A DNA stretch of 64,000 nt, taken from NCBI GenBank assembly GCA_964423505.1, contig CAYREX010000011.1, positions 40,319 to 104,318 of the forward strand, written 5' to 3'. Made by a program: the position numbers and the translations under genes. Below, piece by piece: positions 1 through 7,555 of this stretch (position 1 is its first letter; every line of letters begins with the position of its first letter). The stretch comes from CAYREX01 sp964423505. GTDB taxonomy: Bacteria; Fermentibacterota; Fermentibacteria; Fermentibacterales; JCC-6. Below the pieces are notes generated by a model, which was not told where the DNA came from, ran no database searches, and was given only the letters and a program-made list of their open reading frames with translations.

Positions 1-202
1 CGGGGTGGCAGCCGCCTATCAGAACGCCGTCGGCGCCCTGGCGGAAGGCCCAGACGATATGCTCCGGGTCGACCCGGCTGGAGCACATGAACCTGATGTT
101 CACGCCGCTCGGCTCGTACTTGAGCCGGGAGGTGCCCGCCAGGTCGGCACCGGCGCTGGTGCACCACTTGCAGAGGAAGCAGATGATCCTGGGCTCGTAC
201 AT
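1..202 (-). CDS. mvhD: MvhD-like hydrogenase/Hdr electron-transfer subunit (partial)
   Basis: Only the N-terminal 67 codons are present; the gene runs off the left edge. The ATG sits one base after the hdrA stop. Residues 6-14 (IICFLCKWC) carry a cysteine cluster, and FMCSSRVDPEHI and GADGVLIGGCHP follow. These match the MvhD/FlpD family of iron-sulfur subunits that pass electrons from a [NiFe] hydrogenase or formate dehydrogenase to HdrA. As last visible member of an hdrCBA operon it most likely docks to HdrA in a cytoplasmic bifurcating complex. The hydrogenase subunits themselves (MvhA/MvhG) would lie off-window; that is inference. Confidence 0.9.
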   Translation of the reverse strand, partial: MYEPRIICFLCKWCTSAGADLAGTSRLKYEPSGVNIRFMCSSRVDPEHIVWAFRQGADGVLIGGCHP

Positions 203-203
203 G

Positions 204-2168
204 TCAGCCTTCCTCCCCTTCCGCCAGGCAGGCGGTGACCATCTCGAGTATCTGCGTGTCCGTCAGGTTGCGCTGCTGCGTGGCCCCGCTGGAGCAGGCG
301 GCCACGCAGGAGCCGCATCCCTCGCAGAGCGCCTCGTTCACGGTTACGACGTTGTTCTCCTCGTCTATCTCCCGGGCGTCGTACGGACAGACGGAGACGC
401 ACATGCGGCATCCGCCGCAGAGCTCCTCGTCGACGTACGCCACCACCGGGTCATGCTCCATCTCCTCGCTGGCGAACAGCTTCAGGACCTTGCACGCCGC
501 GCCGCTGGCCTGGGCCACCGCCTCCGGTATGTCCTTGGGACCCTGGGCGCAGCCCGCGAGGAAGAAGCCGCTGCTGATGCTCTCCACAGGCCGCAGCTTC
601 GGGTGGGCCTCGGTCAGGAAGCCCTCCGGTCCGGCCTGGAGCCGGATGGCCTTGGCCATCGCGGCGGCGTCCGGCTGGGGGGTCATGGCCGTGGCCAGGA
701 CCACCAGGTCGGCCCTTATCTCGACGTTCCGGCCGCTCAGGGTATCGGTGCCCCAGACGACCGTCTCGTCGCCGTCGCGGAAGACCTTGGCCACCTTGCC
801 CCGGAGGTAGACGACGTCGTCCTCCTCCTCGGCCCTGTGGTAGAACTCCTCGTAGCCCTTCCCGCCGGTCCTGACGTCTATGTAGAAGATGTAGGGCTGG
901 CCGTCCTCCACCCGATGCCTGTACAGCATGGCGTGCTTCGTTGTGTACATGCAGCATATCTTCGAGCAGTAGGCCTTGTAGCGCTCCGGGTCCCGGGAGC
1001 CGGCGCACTGGACGAAGACCACCTCCTTCGGGACCTTGCCGTCGGATGGCCGCCTGACCTCGCCGCCGGTCGGCCCGGAGGCCGAGAGCAGCCTCTCGAA
1101 GGCCAGCCCGTCGATGACATCCGGCACGCGGCCGGCGCCGTACTCCGAGAGCACCGGAACGTCCAGGGTCTGGTATCCGGTGGCGGCGATTATCGCGCCC
1201 ACCTCGATCTCCACCAGCTCGTCCTCGTCGTCGAAGCGGATGGAGCCCACCTCGCAGACCTTCTCGCAGAGCCTGCACTTGCCGGTGCGGTAGTAGATGC
1301 AGCTCTCCCTGTCTATCACCGGCTTGTTCGGGACAGCCTGGGGGAAGGGGACGTAGATGGCCCCCCTGTCGGAGAGGCCCCTGTCGAACTCCGAGGGCAC
1401 CCTGGCGGGGCACTTCTCCGTGCAGAGGCCGCAGCCGGTGCAGGTGCTCCAGTCGACGCTGCGGGCCTTCCGGCGGACCCTGACCGTGAAGTTGCCCACG
1501 TATCCGCTGACCTCCTCCACCTCGGAGTAGGTCATCAGCTTGATGTTAGGGTGCTTGCCCACCGCCACCATCTTCGGGGTGAGAATGCACTGCGAGCAGT
1601 CAAGAGTCGGGAAGGTCTCCGAGAGCTGGGCCATGTGCCCGCCTATGGAGGGCTCCCTCTCCACCAGGACCACCTCGTGGCCCGCGTCGGCTATGTCCAG
1701 GGCCGCCTGTATGCCGGCCACGCCGCCGCCTATCACCAGCGCCCTGGGGTTCACCTCCACCGGGATGGGGGAGAGCGACTCGTCGCCCAGCGCCTTGCTC
1801 ACCATGGAGCGGATTATCCTGACCGCCTTGGCGGTCGCCCTCTGACGGTCCTCGTGGACCCAGCTGCACTGCTCCCGGATGTTGGCTATCTCGCAGAGCC
1901 AGGGGTTAAGCCCGGCCTCCGAGGACGCCGCCCTGAAGGTCTCCTCGTGCAGCGTCGGCGAGCAGGCCGCGACGACCACGGCGTCCAGCTCCTGCTCCTC
2001 GATGGTCCGCCGGACAAGCGACTGCCCCGGTTCGGAGCACATGTAGATGTAGTCCGTGGCGAACGCCACGCCCGGTATCCGGCTCACCTCCCGGACGACC
2101 CTCTCCACGTCAACCGTGCCGGCTATGTTGATGCCGCAGTGGCAGACGAAGACGCCCACGCGCTTCAA
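204..2168 (-). CDS. hdrA: HdrA-like FAD/iron-sulfur electron-bifurcating subunit
   Basis: A 654-residue protein. The chosen start is TTG at 2168, preceded by GGAGG and overlapping the hdrB stop, because the family N-terminus (VFVCHCGINI) begins there. A Rossmann FAD motif (VIGGGVAGI) lies at about 145-153 and CSQC at 191-194. One [4Fe-4S] set is C243/C246/C249/C253, and further cysteines are at 290, 298, 301 and 305. Two ferredoxin-type clusters lie at the C-terminus (CGGCRMC from 584, CEGCGSC from 615). HdrA is the flavin-bifurcating core of heterodisulfide-reductase complexes, coupling H2 or formate oxidation to ferredoxin and a second acceptor. A bacterium without coenzyme M would use a different acceptor, not identifiable here. 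Confidence 0.95.
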   Translation of the reverse strand: MKRVGVFVCHCGINIAGTVDVERVVREVSRIPGVAFATDYIYMCSEPGQSLVRRTIEEQELDAVVVAACSPTLHEETFRAASSEAGLNPWLCEIANIREQCSWVHEDRQRATAKAVRIIRSMVSKALGDESLSPIPVEVNPRALVIGGGVAGIQAALDIADAGHEVVLVEREPSIGGHMAQLSETFPTLDCSQCILTPKMVAVGKHPNIKLMTYSEVEEVSGYVGNFTVRVRRKARSVDWSTCTGCGLCTEKCPARVPSEFDRGLSDRGAIYVPFPQAVPNKPVIDRESCIYYRTGKCRLCEKVCEVGSIRFDDEDELVEIEVGAIIAATGYQTLDVPVLSEYGAGRVPDVIDGLAFERLLSASGPTGGEVRRPSDGKVPKEVVFVQCAGSRDPERYKAYCSKICCMYTTKHAMLYRHRVEDGQPYIFYIDVRTGGKGYEEFYHRAEEEDDVVYLRGKVAKVFRDGDETVVWGTDTLSGRNVEIRADLVVLATAMTPQPDAAAMAKAIRLQAGPEGFLTEAHPKLRPVESISSGFFLAGCAQGPKDIPEAVAQASGAACKVLKLFASEEMEHDPVVAYVDEELCGGCRMCVSVCPYDAREIDEENNVVTVNEALCEGCGSCVAACSSGATQQRNLTDTQILEMVTACLAEGEEG

Positions 2169-3088
2169 CTCGCCACCTCCTCTCCGGAGAGGCCGGCCTT
2201 GCGGAGTACCGGCGAAACGTCCGTCCGGTGCCTCTCGAAGCCCTGCTCGTCCGGAGAGCCGCCCAGGGCCAGCGAGAGCAGCTGGGTGAAGTAGAGGACC
2301 GGAAGGCCGCCGCCCTCCTCGCTCTCCTGCGAGCTGTCCAGGTTGTAGAAGCAGAGCGGGCAGCTCACCACCAGGGCGTCGGCGCCCCGGTCCGAGGCCG
2401 ATGCGACTATCCTGCCGCAGAGCCGCTCCGACGCGTCGGGTCTGGAGACGGAGAGGTAGGAGCCGCAGCACTCCGTCCTGAACGGGTGCTCGACCGCCTC
2501 GGCGCCCAGCGACTCGATGAGCCCCTCTATGATGGAGGGGTCATCCGGGTCGTCCAGGCCTATCTCCGGCCCCGGACGGAGCATCACGCAGCCGTAGTAG
2601 GGAGCCAGCCTCAGCCCCGCAAGGCTGCGGCTGACCCTGTCGGCCACGCCGTCGTAGCCGACGACGTCCCGCAGGTACTCCATCAGGTGGAGCACCCTTA
2701 CATCGCACTCGTAGTCGACCCACTCCTCCTCGGGGGCGGTGAGGTAGGCCCTCTCAGGGTCCTCGGTACGGAGGTAGGAGTTGACCCTCCTGCGGACGGT
2801 CTCGTCGCCGAGCCAGTTGTTGGTCCGCTTCAGGGTGTTGTAGCAGAAGTCGCAGATGGTCACCAGCTCCTTCTCGCCCCGGTCCCTCACCGACTTCAGT
2901 ATCCTGGCGGAGGGCACCAGGTTCATCACCCTCTCGCTGGAGACCGGGGGGACCGCCCCGCAGCAGGTCCAGCTGGAGAGCTCCTCCAGCCTGAACCCGA
3001 GCCTCTCGGCCGAGTCCCTGGCCGACCTGTCCAGGTGCTGCGACCGCTCCCTGAGCGCGCAGCCCGGGTAGTAGGGTACCGATCTCAT
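2165..3088 (-). CDS. hdrB: HdrB-like subunit with two CCG domains
   Basis: A 307-residue protein starting MRSVPYYPGC after a GGAGG site. Two cysteine-rich CCG domains are visible: SWTCCGAV with ICDFCYN in the first half, and RTECCGSY with SCPLCFYN in the second. In the family these bind non-cubane [4Fe-4S] clusters that reduce a disulfide or similar substrate. The gene lies between hdrC (26-base gap) and hdrA (stop/start overlap), so the three are probably co-translated. Longer in-frame upstream sequence exists but lacks a family match and overlaps hdrC. The physiological acceptor is unknown. Confidence 0.94.
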   Translation of the reverse strand: MRSVPYYPGCALRERSQHLDRSARDSAERLGFRLEELSSWTCCGAVPPVSSERVMNLVPSARILKSVRDRGEKELVTICDFCYNTLKRTNNWLGDETVRRRVNSYLRTEDPERAYLTAPEEEWVDYECDVRVLHLMEYLRDVVGYDGVADRVSRSLAGLRLAPYYGCVMLRPGPEIGLDDPDDPSIIEGLIESLGAEAVEHPFRTECCGSYLSVSRPDASERLCGRIVASASDRGADALVVSCPLCFYNLDSSQESEEGGGLPVLYFTQLLSLALGGSPDEQGFERHRTDVSPVLRKAGLSGEEVAS

Positions 3089-3114
3089 TTCGCCTCCCGC
3101 GCCTGTGGCCCCCA

Positions 3115-3549
3115 TTACGTGGAGAGCTTCCTGTAGAGCCCCACCAGGCCCGGCTGGGGGACCTCCGAGGCCTTCTCCGGGTCGACCTGGTCGGGGCCGA
3201 AGTGGTCCACGCCCTCGGCCAGCGCCAGCTGGCGGGTCGCGTCCATCACCCCCTGTATGTCGATGCCCCTGGGGCACCTGACCGTGCACTGGAAGCAGCT
3301 GGCGCAGACCCATATGGTCCCGCTGTGCAGCACCGGCCCCTCCTCTCCGAGCTGGACCAGCCTCATCATCCTGCTCGGGAGGATGTCCATCTCCGGGGCC
3401 AGCGGGCACCCGGACGAGCAGTTGCCGCACTGGTAGCAGCTCAGCACCCTCTGGCCGCTGAGCTCGTCCACCCGCCTGGCGAACTCCCCGCGCACCCTGC
3501 TCCGTCCGAGGGCGAGCGGCGGACCGCCCGGCCCGGCCGGGTCTCTCAT
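3115..3549 (-). CDS. hdrC: HdrC-like iron-sulfur subunit
   Basis: A 144-residue ferredoxin-like protein with two [4Fe-4S] motifs, CYQCGNCSSGCP and CASCFQCTVRCP, the second followed by RGIDIQGVMDATR as is usual in HdrC. It relays electrons between HdrA and HdrB. ATG at 3549 overlaps the upstream protease stop as ATGA; an in-frame ATG at 3558, with GGAGG further upstream, is an alternative adding three residues. It is the first hdr gene of the operon and is translationally coupled to the hydrogenase protease gene. Confidence 0.93.
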   Translation of the reverse strand: MRDPAGPGGPPLALGRSRVRGEFARRVDELSGQRVLSCYQCGNCSSGCPLAPEMDILPSRMMRLVQLGEEGPVLHSGTIWVCASCFQCTVRCPRGIDIQGVMDATRQLALAEGVDHFGPDQVDPEKASEVPQPGLVGLYRKLST

Positions 3550-4064
3550 CTCATGCATACAGAGGCACTCCCTCCGGGCTCGCCCGGCCGGCCTGCTCCG
3601 CCCGCCGGGCAGCACTCCCTTCTCGCTATCTCCTCCGCCAGCGACCTGACCGAGGAGGCCAGCTCTTCGCAGAGCTCCTCGGTGTAGCGGTCCGGCGGCT
3701 CTATCTCTATCCCGTAGTAGACCGAGGCCGAAGGCATGGGGAGCCCCAGGCTGCGTCCCGCCTCCAGAACCTCCGGAAGGGCCAGGTGGTGGGCGGAGAC
3801 CGGCGGGCTCCCTTCGATGTGGCGCCCCATCTCCAGCTCCAGCAGGGTACCGGTGGGGAACCGTCCGGTCGAGACCGAGTCGACCACCACGAGCCTGTCG
3901 AAGCCGGCAAGCTCCCCCATGAGCCGCACCGGAGCGGCAGACGAGAGCAGGACCGTGCTTCCCTCCATCAGCTCGCCCAGGAGCTCCGAGACCCGGTGTC
4001 CTATGGAGTCGTCCCCGAGGATGGGGTTGCCCATCCCGAGCACGACGGTTCGCGGGGCGGTCAG
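3546..4064 (-). CDS. [NiFe]-hydrogenase maturation endopeptidase (HycI/HyaD family)
   Basis: About 172 residues. Family motifs are GMGNPILGDDSIG near the N-terminus, VVDSVSTG, and AHHLALPEVL. The conserved acidic and histidine positions that bind nickel in the precursor large subunit are all present. It would clip the C-terminus of a [NiFe] large subunit after cofactor insertion. The start is uncertain: there is no ATG near the expected N-terminus. I give CTG at 4064, which overlaps the upstream stop as CTGA; GTG at 4043 would shorten it by seven residues. Its place directly before hdrCBA-mvhD argues that a [NiFe] hydrogenase is encoded just beyond the left edge. The C-terminal tail after about residue 150 is Gly/Pro rich. 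Confidence 0.85.
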   Translation of the reverse strand: MTAPRTVVLGMGNPILGDDSIGHRVSELLGELMEGSTVLLSSAAPVRLMGELAGFDRLVVVDSVSTGRFPTGTLLELEMGRHIEGSPPVSAHHLALPEVLEAGRSLGLPMPSASVYYGIEIEPPDRYTEELCEELASSVRSLAEEIARRECCPAGGAGRPGEPGGSASVCMR

Positions 4065-4414
4065 GGACCCCAGACGGTCCCCCTCTCCACCGCCCTGTCG
4101 AAGTAGGTCCAGAAGTAGCTCACCATCTCGGTCTCGCTGAAGGTGTCTATCAGCTCCGCGTGGGCTATCGAGTCCAGCCTTGCGTCCAGCAGCGGGTCCC
4201 GCATCCGGGCCTCCGCGAGGACGTGGCCGACCTCCGAGCAGTCCGCCTCGCTCCCTATCTCGTCGAACCTCGCCCTTATCTCCGCCGGGAGGGCCTGCCG
4301 GAACGTCTCCAGCCGCTCCTCCCTCATCTCCGTGCGGCTCCGCCTCGCGCAGGAGGCCGGACCGGCCAGCATTGCGGAGAGAAGCAGAGCCAGAAGAGCG
4401 GATGCCGGCCTCAT
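4061..4414 (-). CDS. Small secreted protein or lipoprotein, unknown function
   Basis: A 117-residue protein with an N-terminal hydrophobic signal (residues 1-22, ending GPASC). The cysteine could be a lipobox, but the -3 residue is Pro, so lipidation is uncertain. The remainder is charged, predicted helical and acidic, with no family I recognise. GGGGAGG precedes the ATG, in a 9-base gap after the PorV-like gene. It overlaps the hydrogenase protease gene by four bases, so it appears to be part of the same transcript; a functional link to hydrogenase is not evident. Confidence 0.7.
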   Translation of the reverse strand: MRPASALLALLLSAMLAGPASCARRSRTEMREERLETFRQALPAEIRARFDEIGSEADCSEVGHVLAEARMRDPLLDARLDSIAHAELIDTFSETEMVSYFWTYFDRAVERGTVWGP

Positions 4415-4423
4415 GCCTCCCCG

Positions 4424-5329
4424 TCAGAGCTTCAGCGAGAGGCTGATCCTGTGGATGCTGCCGAGGTCGGCGAACGGCTTGAAGGCGTAGTCGAGGGAGA
4501 GGTCGTTCCACCTGGCGCCCATGCCGTAGGCCAGGGCGTCCACGATGCCTCCCCCGGCCTCGTCCGCCGCCTCCAGGTCGCGCAGGTTACCGCCGACCCT
4601 GACCGAGAGCATGCTCACCGGGTCGAACTCCGCGCCCAGCGCGAAGTCGGGGTCGCCGCTGAAGGGCAGCGTGGCGTCGGCGGCCACCGTCAGGCGTCCG
4701 TCCAGCAGGTCCGCCGAGGCTCCCCCGGCGACCTCGGTGGGGAGCGGGTCGTTCTGCTCGTAGAAGGCCGCGGTCTGGATGCCCGCGTTGCGGACGGCCA
4801 GGCCCAGGGTGACCCAGGAGGGTCTGTAGAGGGCGCCGGCGTCGACCATGAAGGCGTTGCCGCTGTAGGTGTCTATGCTCGAGTAGACGAACCTGGCGCT
4901 GACGCCTACGGAGAGCCCCTCGGAGAGGCTCCTGGCGTAGGAGCCGGAGAGGGCGACGCTGTGCGACCCGAACTCCTCTCCCGTGCCGGTCGGCTCGGTC
5001 ATCGTCGTCCGATCGAAGCTGCCGCCGTAGAAGTAGTTCAGCGAAGCGCCCACCGCGTCCCGGTCGTAGGGTCTGGCCCACCCGGCGAACCCGGCCTGCA
5101 TGTCCATCAGGTAGCCCGTGTACGTGGAGGTGAAGGTCTGGCCGGAGAGGGTGGTGAGAGAAGCCGGGTTCCAGTAGAGGCCCATCGGGTCGTCCTGCGC
5201 GGCCGTGAACGCCCCGCCCATGGCGACCGCCCGGGCCCCGGCGGGCACCCTCAGGAAGGTGAATCCGGAGGTGCTGGCCGCCAGTCCGACGGAGAGAACC
5301 AGCAGGGTTGCTACCGGGAACTTGTGCAT
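4424..5329 (-). CDS. PorV/PorQ-family outer-membrane beta-barrel protein
   Basis: A 301-residue protein with a signal peptide (MHKFPVATLLVLSVGLAAS). The family hallmark follows: FLRVPAGARAVAMGGAFTA and DDPMGLYWNPASL. The rest is alternating beta-strand sequence ending in SISLSLKL-like strands, as expected for a barrel. PorV proteins in Bacteroidota and relatives shuttle type-IX secretion substrates; related proteins occur widely in FCB phyla with less certain roles. Start at 5329 chosen for GGAG nine bases upstream and a clean signal peptide; upstream in-frame codons lack one. It may pair functionally with the propeller protein at 37.7-39.9 kb, whose C-terminus looks like a sorting module. 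Confidence 0.85.
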   Translation of the reverse strand: MHKFPVATLLVLSVGLAASTSGFTFLRVPAGARAVAMGGAFTAAQDDPMGLYWNPASLTTLSGQTFTSTYTGYLMDMQAGFAGWARPYDRDAVGASLNYFYGGSFDRTTMTEPTGTGEEFGSHSVALSGSYARSLSEGLSVGVSARFVYSSIDTYSGNAFMVDAGALYRPSWVTLGLAVRNAGIQTAAFYEQNDPLPTEVAGGASADLLDGRLTVAADATLPFSGDPDFALGAEFDPVSMLSVRVGGNLRDLEAADEAGGGIVDALAYGMGARWNDLSLDYAFKPFADLGSIHRISLSLKL

Positions 5330-5375
5330 GTTCGCTACGCTCCGTTCAAGGGCTTCCTGGCCGGTGCAGTGTAGA

Positions 5376-5822
5376 CTACGGTTGCGCCGCTTCCAGGTCA
5401 ACCGGCTCGAGGGCCCACAGGAGGGCTGCGCTGTCGCTCAGCGCGCCCCTCGTCATGTCGGTCGCCCGGAGGACCGCCAGCCTAGCCTCGGCGGCCTCGC
5501 CGGGCCCAAGCTCGATGACGGGAAGGTCGTCCGGCATCGTGTCCGTGAGGACCCAGCCGTCACCACACACGGATAACTCCAGGTCGAGCACGTTGTTCCC
5601 GCCCATGCCCACGAAGAAGCCGCCGCCGGTGGAGTCCGGCGGGTAGACGGCCAGCGTGCAGGGCTCCAGAAGGTAGAGCTCGACCACCTCCAGCGCCGTG
5701 CCGGTGTAGCCCCTGGCGGCCAGGGTGCCGAGGAAGTCCTCGGCCTCCCGGCGGAGCTCTCCGCCCTCCGGTCCCGTCGCCGCCGATGCGAGCAGCAGCA
5801 GGATGCTTGCGAGAGCAGTCAA
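5376..5822 (-). CDS. Secreted hypothetical protein
   Basis: A 148-residue protein with a short signal peptide (MTALASILLLLASAATG). The start is TTG, one base after the stop of the upstream permease gene, so it is probably the last gene of the comEA/EC-fusion-permease transcript. The mature part mixes helix and strand, has two cysteines (CTLAV and VCGDG), and is acidic. No recognised domain. Confidence 0.65.
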   Translation of the reverse strand: MTALASILLLLASAATGPEGGELRREAEDFLGTLAARGYTGTALEVVELYLLEPCTLAVYPPDSTGGGFFVGMGGNNVLDLELSVCGDGWVLTDTMPDDLPVIELGPGEAAEARLAVLRATDMTRGALSDSAALLWALEPVDLEAAQP

Positions 5823-5823
5823 G

Positions 5824-6609
5824 TCAGTCCTTGATGCCGGACCGGGAGTAGCTGGCCACTATCCTCTTCTGGGCTGCCAGGAAGAGCAGGATGAGCGGCA
5901 TCGTGCAGAAGGTGGAGGCCGCCATGAGGAGCTGGTAGTTGCTGGACTGCTCCTGGTTGAAGTAGGAGAGGCCGACCTGGAGGACTCGCAGCTCCTCGGA
6001 GTGGGTCACCACCAGGGGCCACATGAAGCTGTTCCATGAGCCTATGACGTTGAAGAGGAGGGCGGTGATGATGACCGACTTGGAGAGCGGCAGGACCACG
6101 GTCCAGAGGTATCTGAGACGGCTGCAGCCGTCCAGCTTCGCCGCCTCCCAGAGTGAGACCGGTATGGTCCTGAAGTGCTGACGGAGCAGGAAGATGGTGA
6201 AGACGTTGGCCACCCAGGGGACGATGAGCGCCATGTACGTGTTTATCCAGCCCAGCTTCGACAGTATGACGTACGAGGGGGCCAGGTAGACCGGCTGCGG
6301 CACCATCATCGTGGAGAGGAAGAGGAGGAAGAGGGTGTCCCGGCCGGGGAAGCGCATCATGGCGAAGGCGTAGGCGGCCAGGCTGCCGGTTATCAGCACG
6401 CCGGTGGCGCTGAGGACCGTTACGAGGATGGTGTTGCCGAAGTAGAGGGCGAAGGGGACCCTGGTCCAGGCCTCCACATAGTTCGACAGGCCGCCCTGCT
6501 CCAGGGAGGTCATTATCATCCAGAGGAAGGGCATCATCATCACGATTCCGCCCAGGACCAGCAGCGAGTGCTTGCCGGCGCGGAGGGCCATCACCCTTGT
6601 CGAAGCCAT
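5824..6609 (-). CDS. Sugar ABC transporter permease, MalG type
   Basis: A 261-residue membrane protein with six predicted transmembrane segments. The EAA loop is visible as WEAAKLDGCSRLRYLW-VVLPLSKS, typical of the carbohydrate-uptake MalG/UgpE class. It forms a heterodimer with the MalF-type protein encoded just upstream; their stop and start codons overlap as TGATG. No solute-binding protein or ATPase gene is adjacent, so these subunits must be supplied from elsewhere and the substrate is unknown. Confidence 0.9.
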   Translation of the reverse strand: MASTRVMALRAGKHSLLVLGGIVMMMPFLWMIMTSLEQGGLSNYVEAWTRVPFALYFGNTILVTVLSATGVLITGSLAAYAFAMMRFPGRDTLFLLFLSTMMVPQPVYLAPSYVILSKLGWINTYMALIVPWVANVFTIFLLRQHFRTIPVSLWEAAKLDGCSRLRYLWTVVLPLSKSVIITALLFNVIGSWNSFMWPLVVTHSEELRVLQVGLSYFNQEQSSNYQLLMAASTFCTMPLILLFLAAQKRIVASYSRSGIKD

Positions 6610-7553
6610 CAGCTGTAGTGCACCTTCCTGCCGGCGAGCCGGCGCTGGATGACCGTCAGGGTGAGGAGTATGAGGAAGAGGAAGACGGATATCGCGCTGG
6701 CGTAGCCTATGTCGAACCGGTCGAACGCCTTCTGGAACAGGTAGAAGACAATTACGTTGGTGGTGCCCAGCGGGCCGCCGCCGGGCGGCGGCGTCATGAC
6801 GTAGACCAGCGCGAAGGTCTGGAACGAGACTATCGTGCTCATGATGAGGACGTAGTAGGTGGTCGGCGACAGCATCGGCCAGGTCACGTGCCTGAACGTC
6901 CCCCACCTGCCCGCCCCGTCGAGCCTGGCCGCCTCGTAGTACATGTTCGGGATGTTCTCCAGGCCCGCCAGGAAGAGCACTGTGTTGTAGCCGGTGCTCT
7001 TCCAGATGCTGACTATCATCAGGGAGACCAGCGCCAGGCTGGGGCCGGCCAGTATCCCCTTCGGGTGTATGCCCAGCGGCGAGAGGAGCATCTCGAAGAT
7101 GCCACGGGGCTCCCGGAGCCAGAGCAGCGGCTCTCCGCCGAGCGAGGTGATGATGCCGTTGATCGGGCCGGCCTCCGGGTTGAATAGCCAGGTCCAGACC
7201 ACGGACACCGCGACCGCGGAGGTCACCACCGGCAGGAAGTAGAGCGTCCTGTAGAAGCCCTTGCCGCTCAGCCTGCCACGGAGCAGCATGGCCAGGCAGA
7301 GGGGTATGATTATGCCCAGCGGCACCACCCCGAGGACGAAGAAGAGTGTGTTTATCACGCTCTGCCAGAACCGGGCGTCCGACAGCATCCTGGCGTAGTT
7401 GCCGAAGCCCACGAAGCCGTGGAAACCGCCTATGTCGTAGTCGGTGAAGGAGGCGACGAAGGAGCTGAGGATGGGCAGTGTCCTGAACACCAGGACGATG
7501 ACGAGGGCCGGGAGGATGTACAGGTACGGTGTGAGCCGCTGCCTGAGCTTCAC
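6609..7553 (-). CDS. Sugar ABC transporter permease, MalF type
   Basis: A 314-residue protein with an N-terminal LYILPALVIVLVF helix and five further predicted membrane segments. The EAA motif is YYEAARLDGAGRWGTFRHVT followed by WPML. GTG start with AGGAG upstream; the preceding comEA/EC fusion gene stops three bases before it. Family: carbohydrate ABC importers, cytoplasmic-membrane channel half. The substrate cannot be assigned because no binding protein is linked. Confidence 0.9.
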   Translation of the reverse strand: MKLRQRLTPYLYILPALVIVLVFRTLPILSSFVASFTDYDIGGFHGFVGFGNYARMLSDARFWQSVINTLFFVLGVVPLGIIIPLCLAMLLRGRLSGKGFYRTLYFLPVVTSAVAVSVVWTWLFNPEAGPINGIITSLGGEPLLWLREPRGIFEMLLSPLGIHPKGILAGPSLALVSLMIVSIWKSTGYNTVLFLAGLENIPNMYYEAARLDGAGRWGTFRHVTWPMLSPTTYYVLIMSTIVSFQTFALVYVMTPPPGGGPLGTTNVIVFYLFQKAFDRFDIGYASAISVFLFLILLTLTVIQRRLAGRKVHYS

Positions 7554-7555
7554 TC

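Noticed and set aside
87..2294. 735-residue plus-strand reading frame over hdrA
   Set aside because: It is antisense to a clear HdrA with all iron-sulfur motifs, and its translation is low-complexity Leu/Gly/Ala/Arg/Val, typical of shadow frames in GC-rich DNA.
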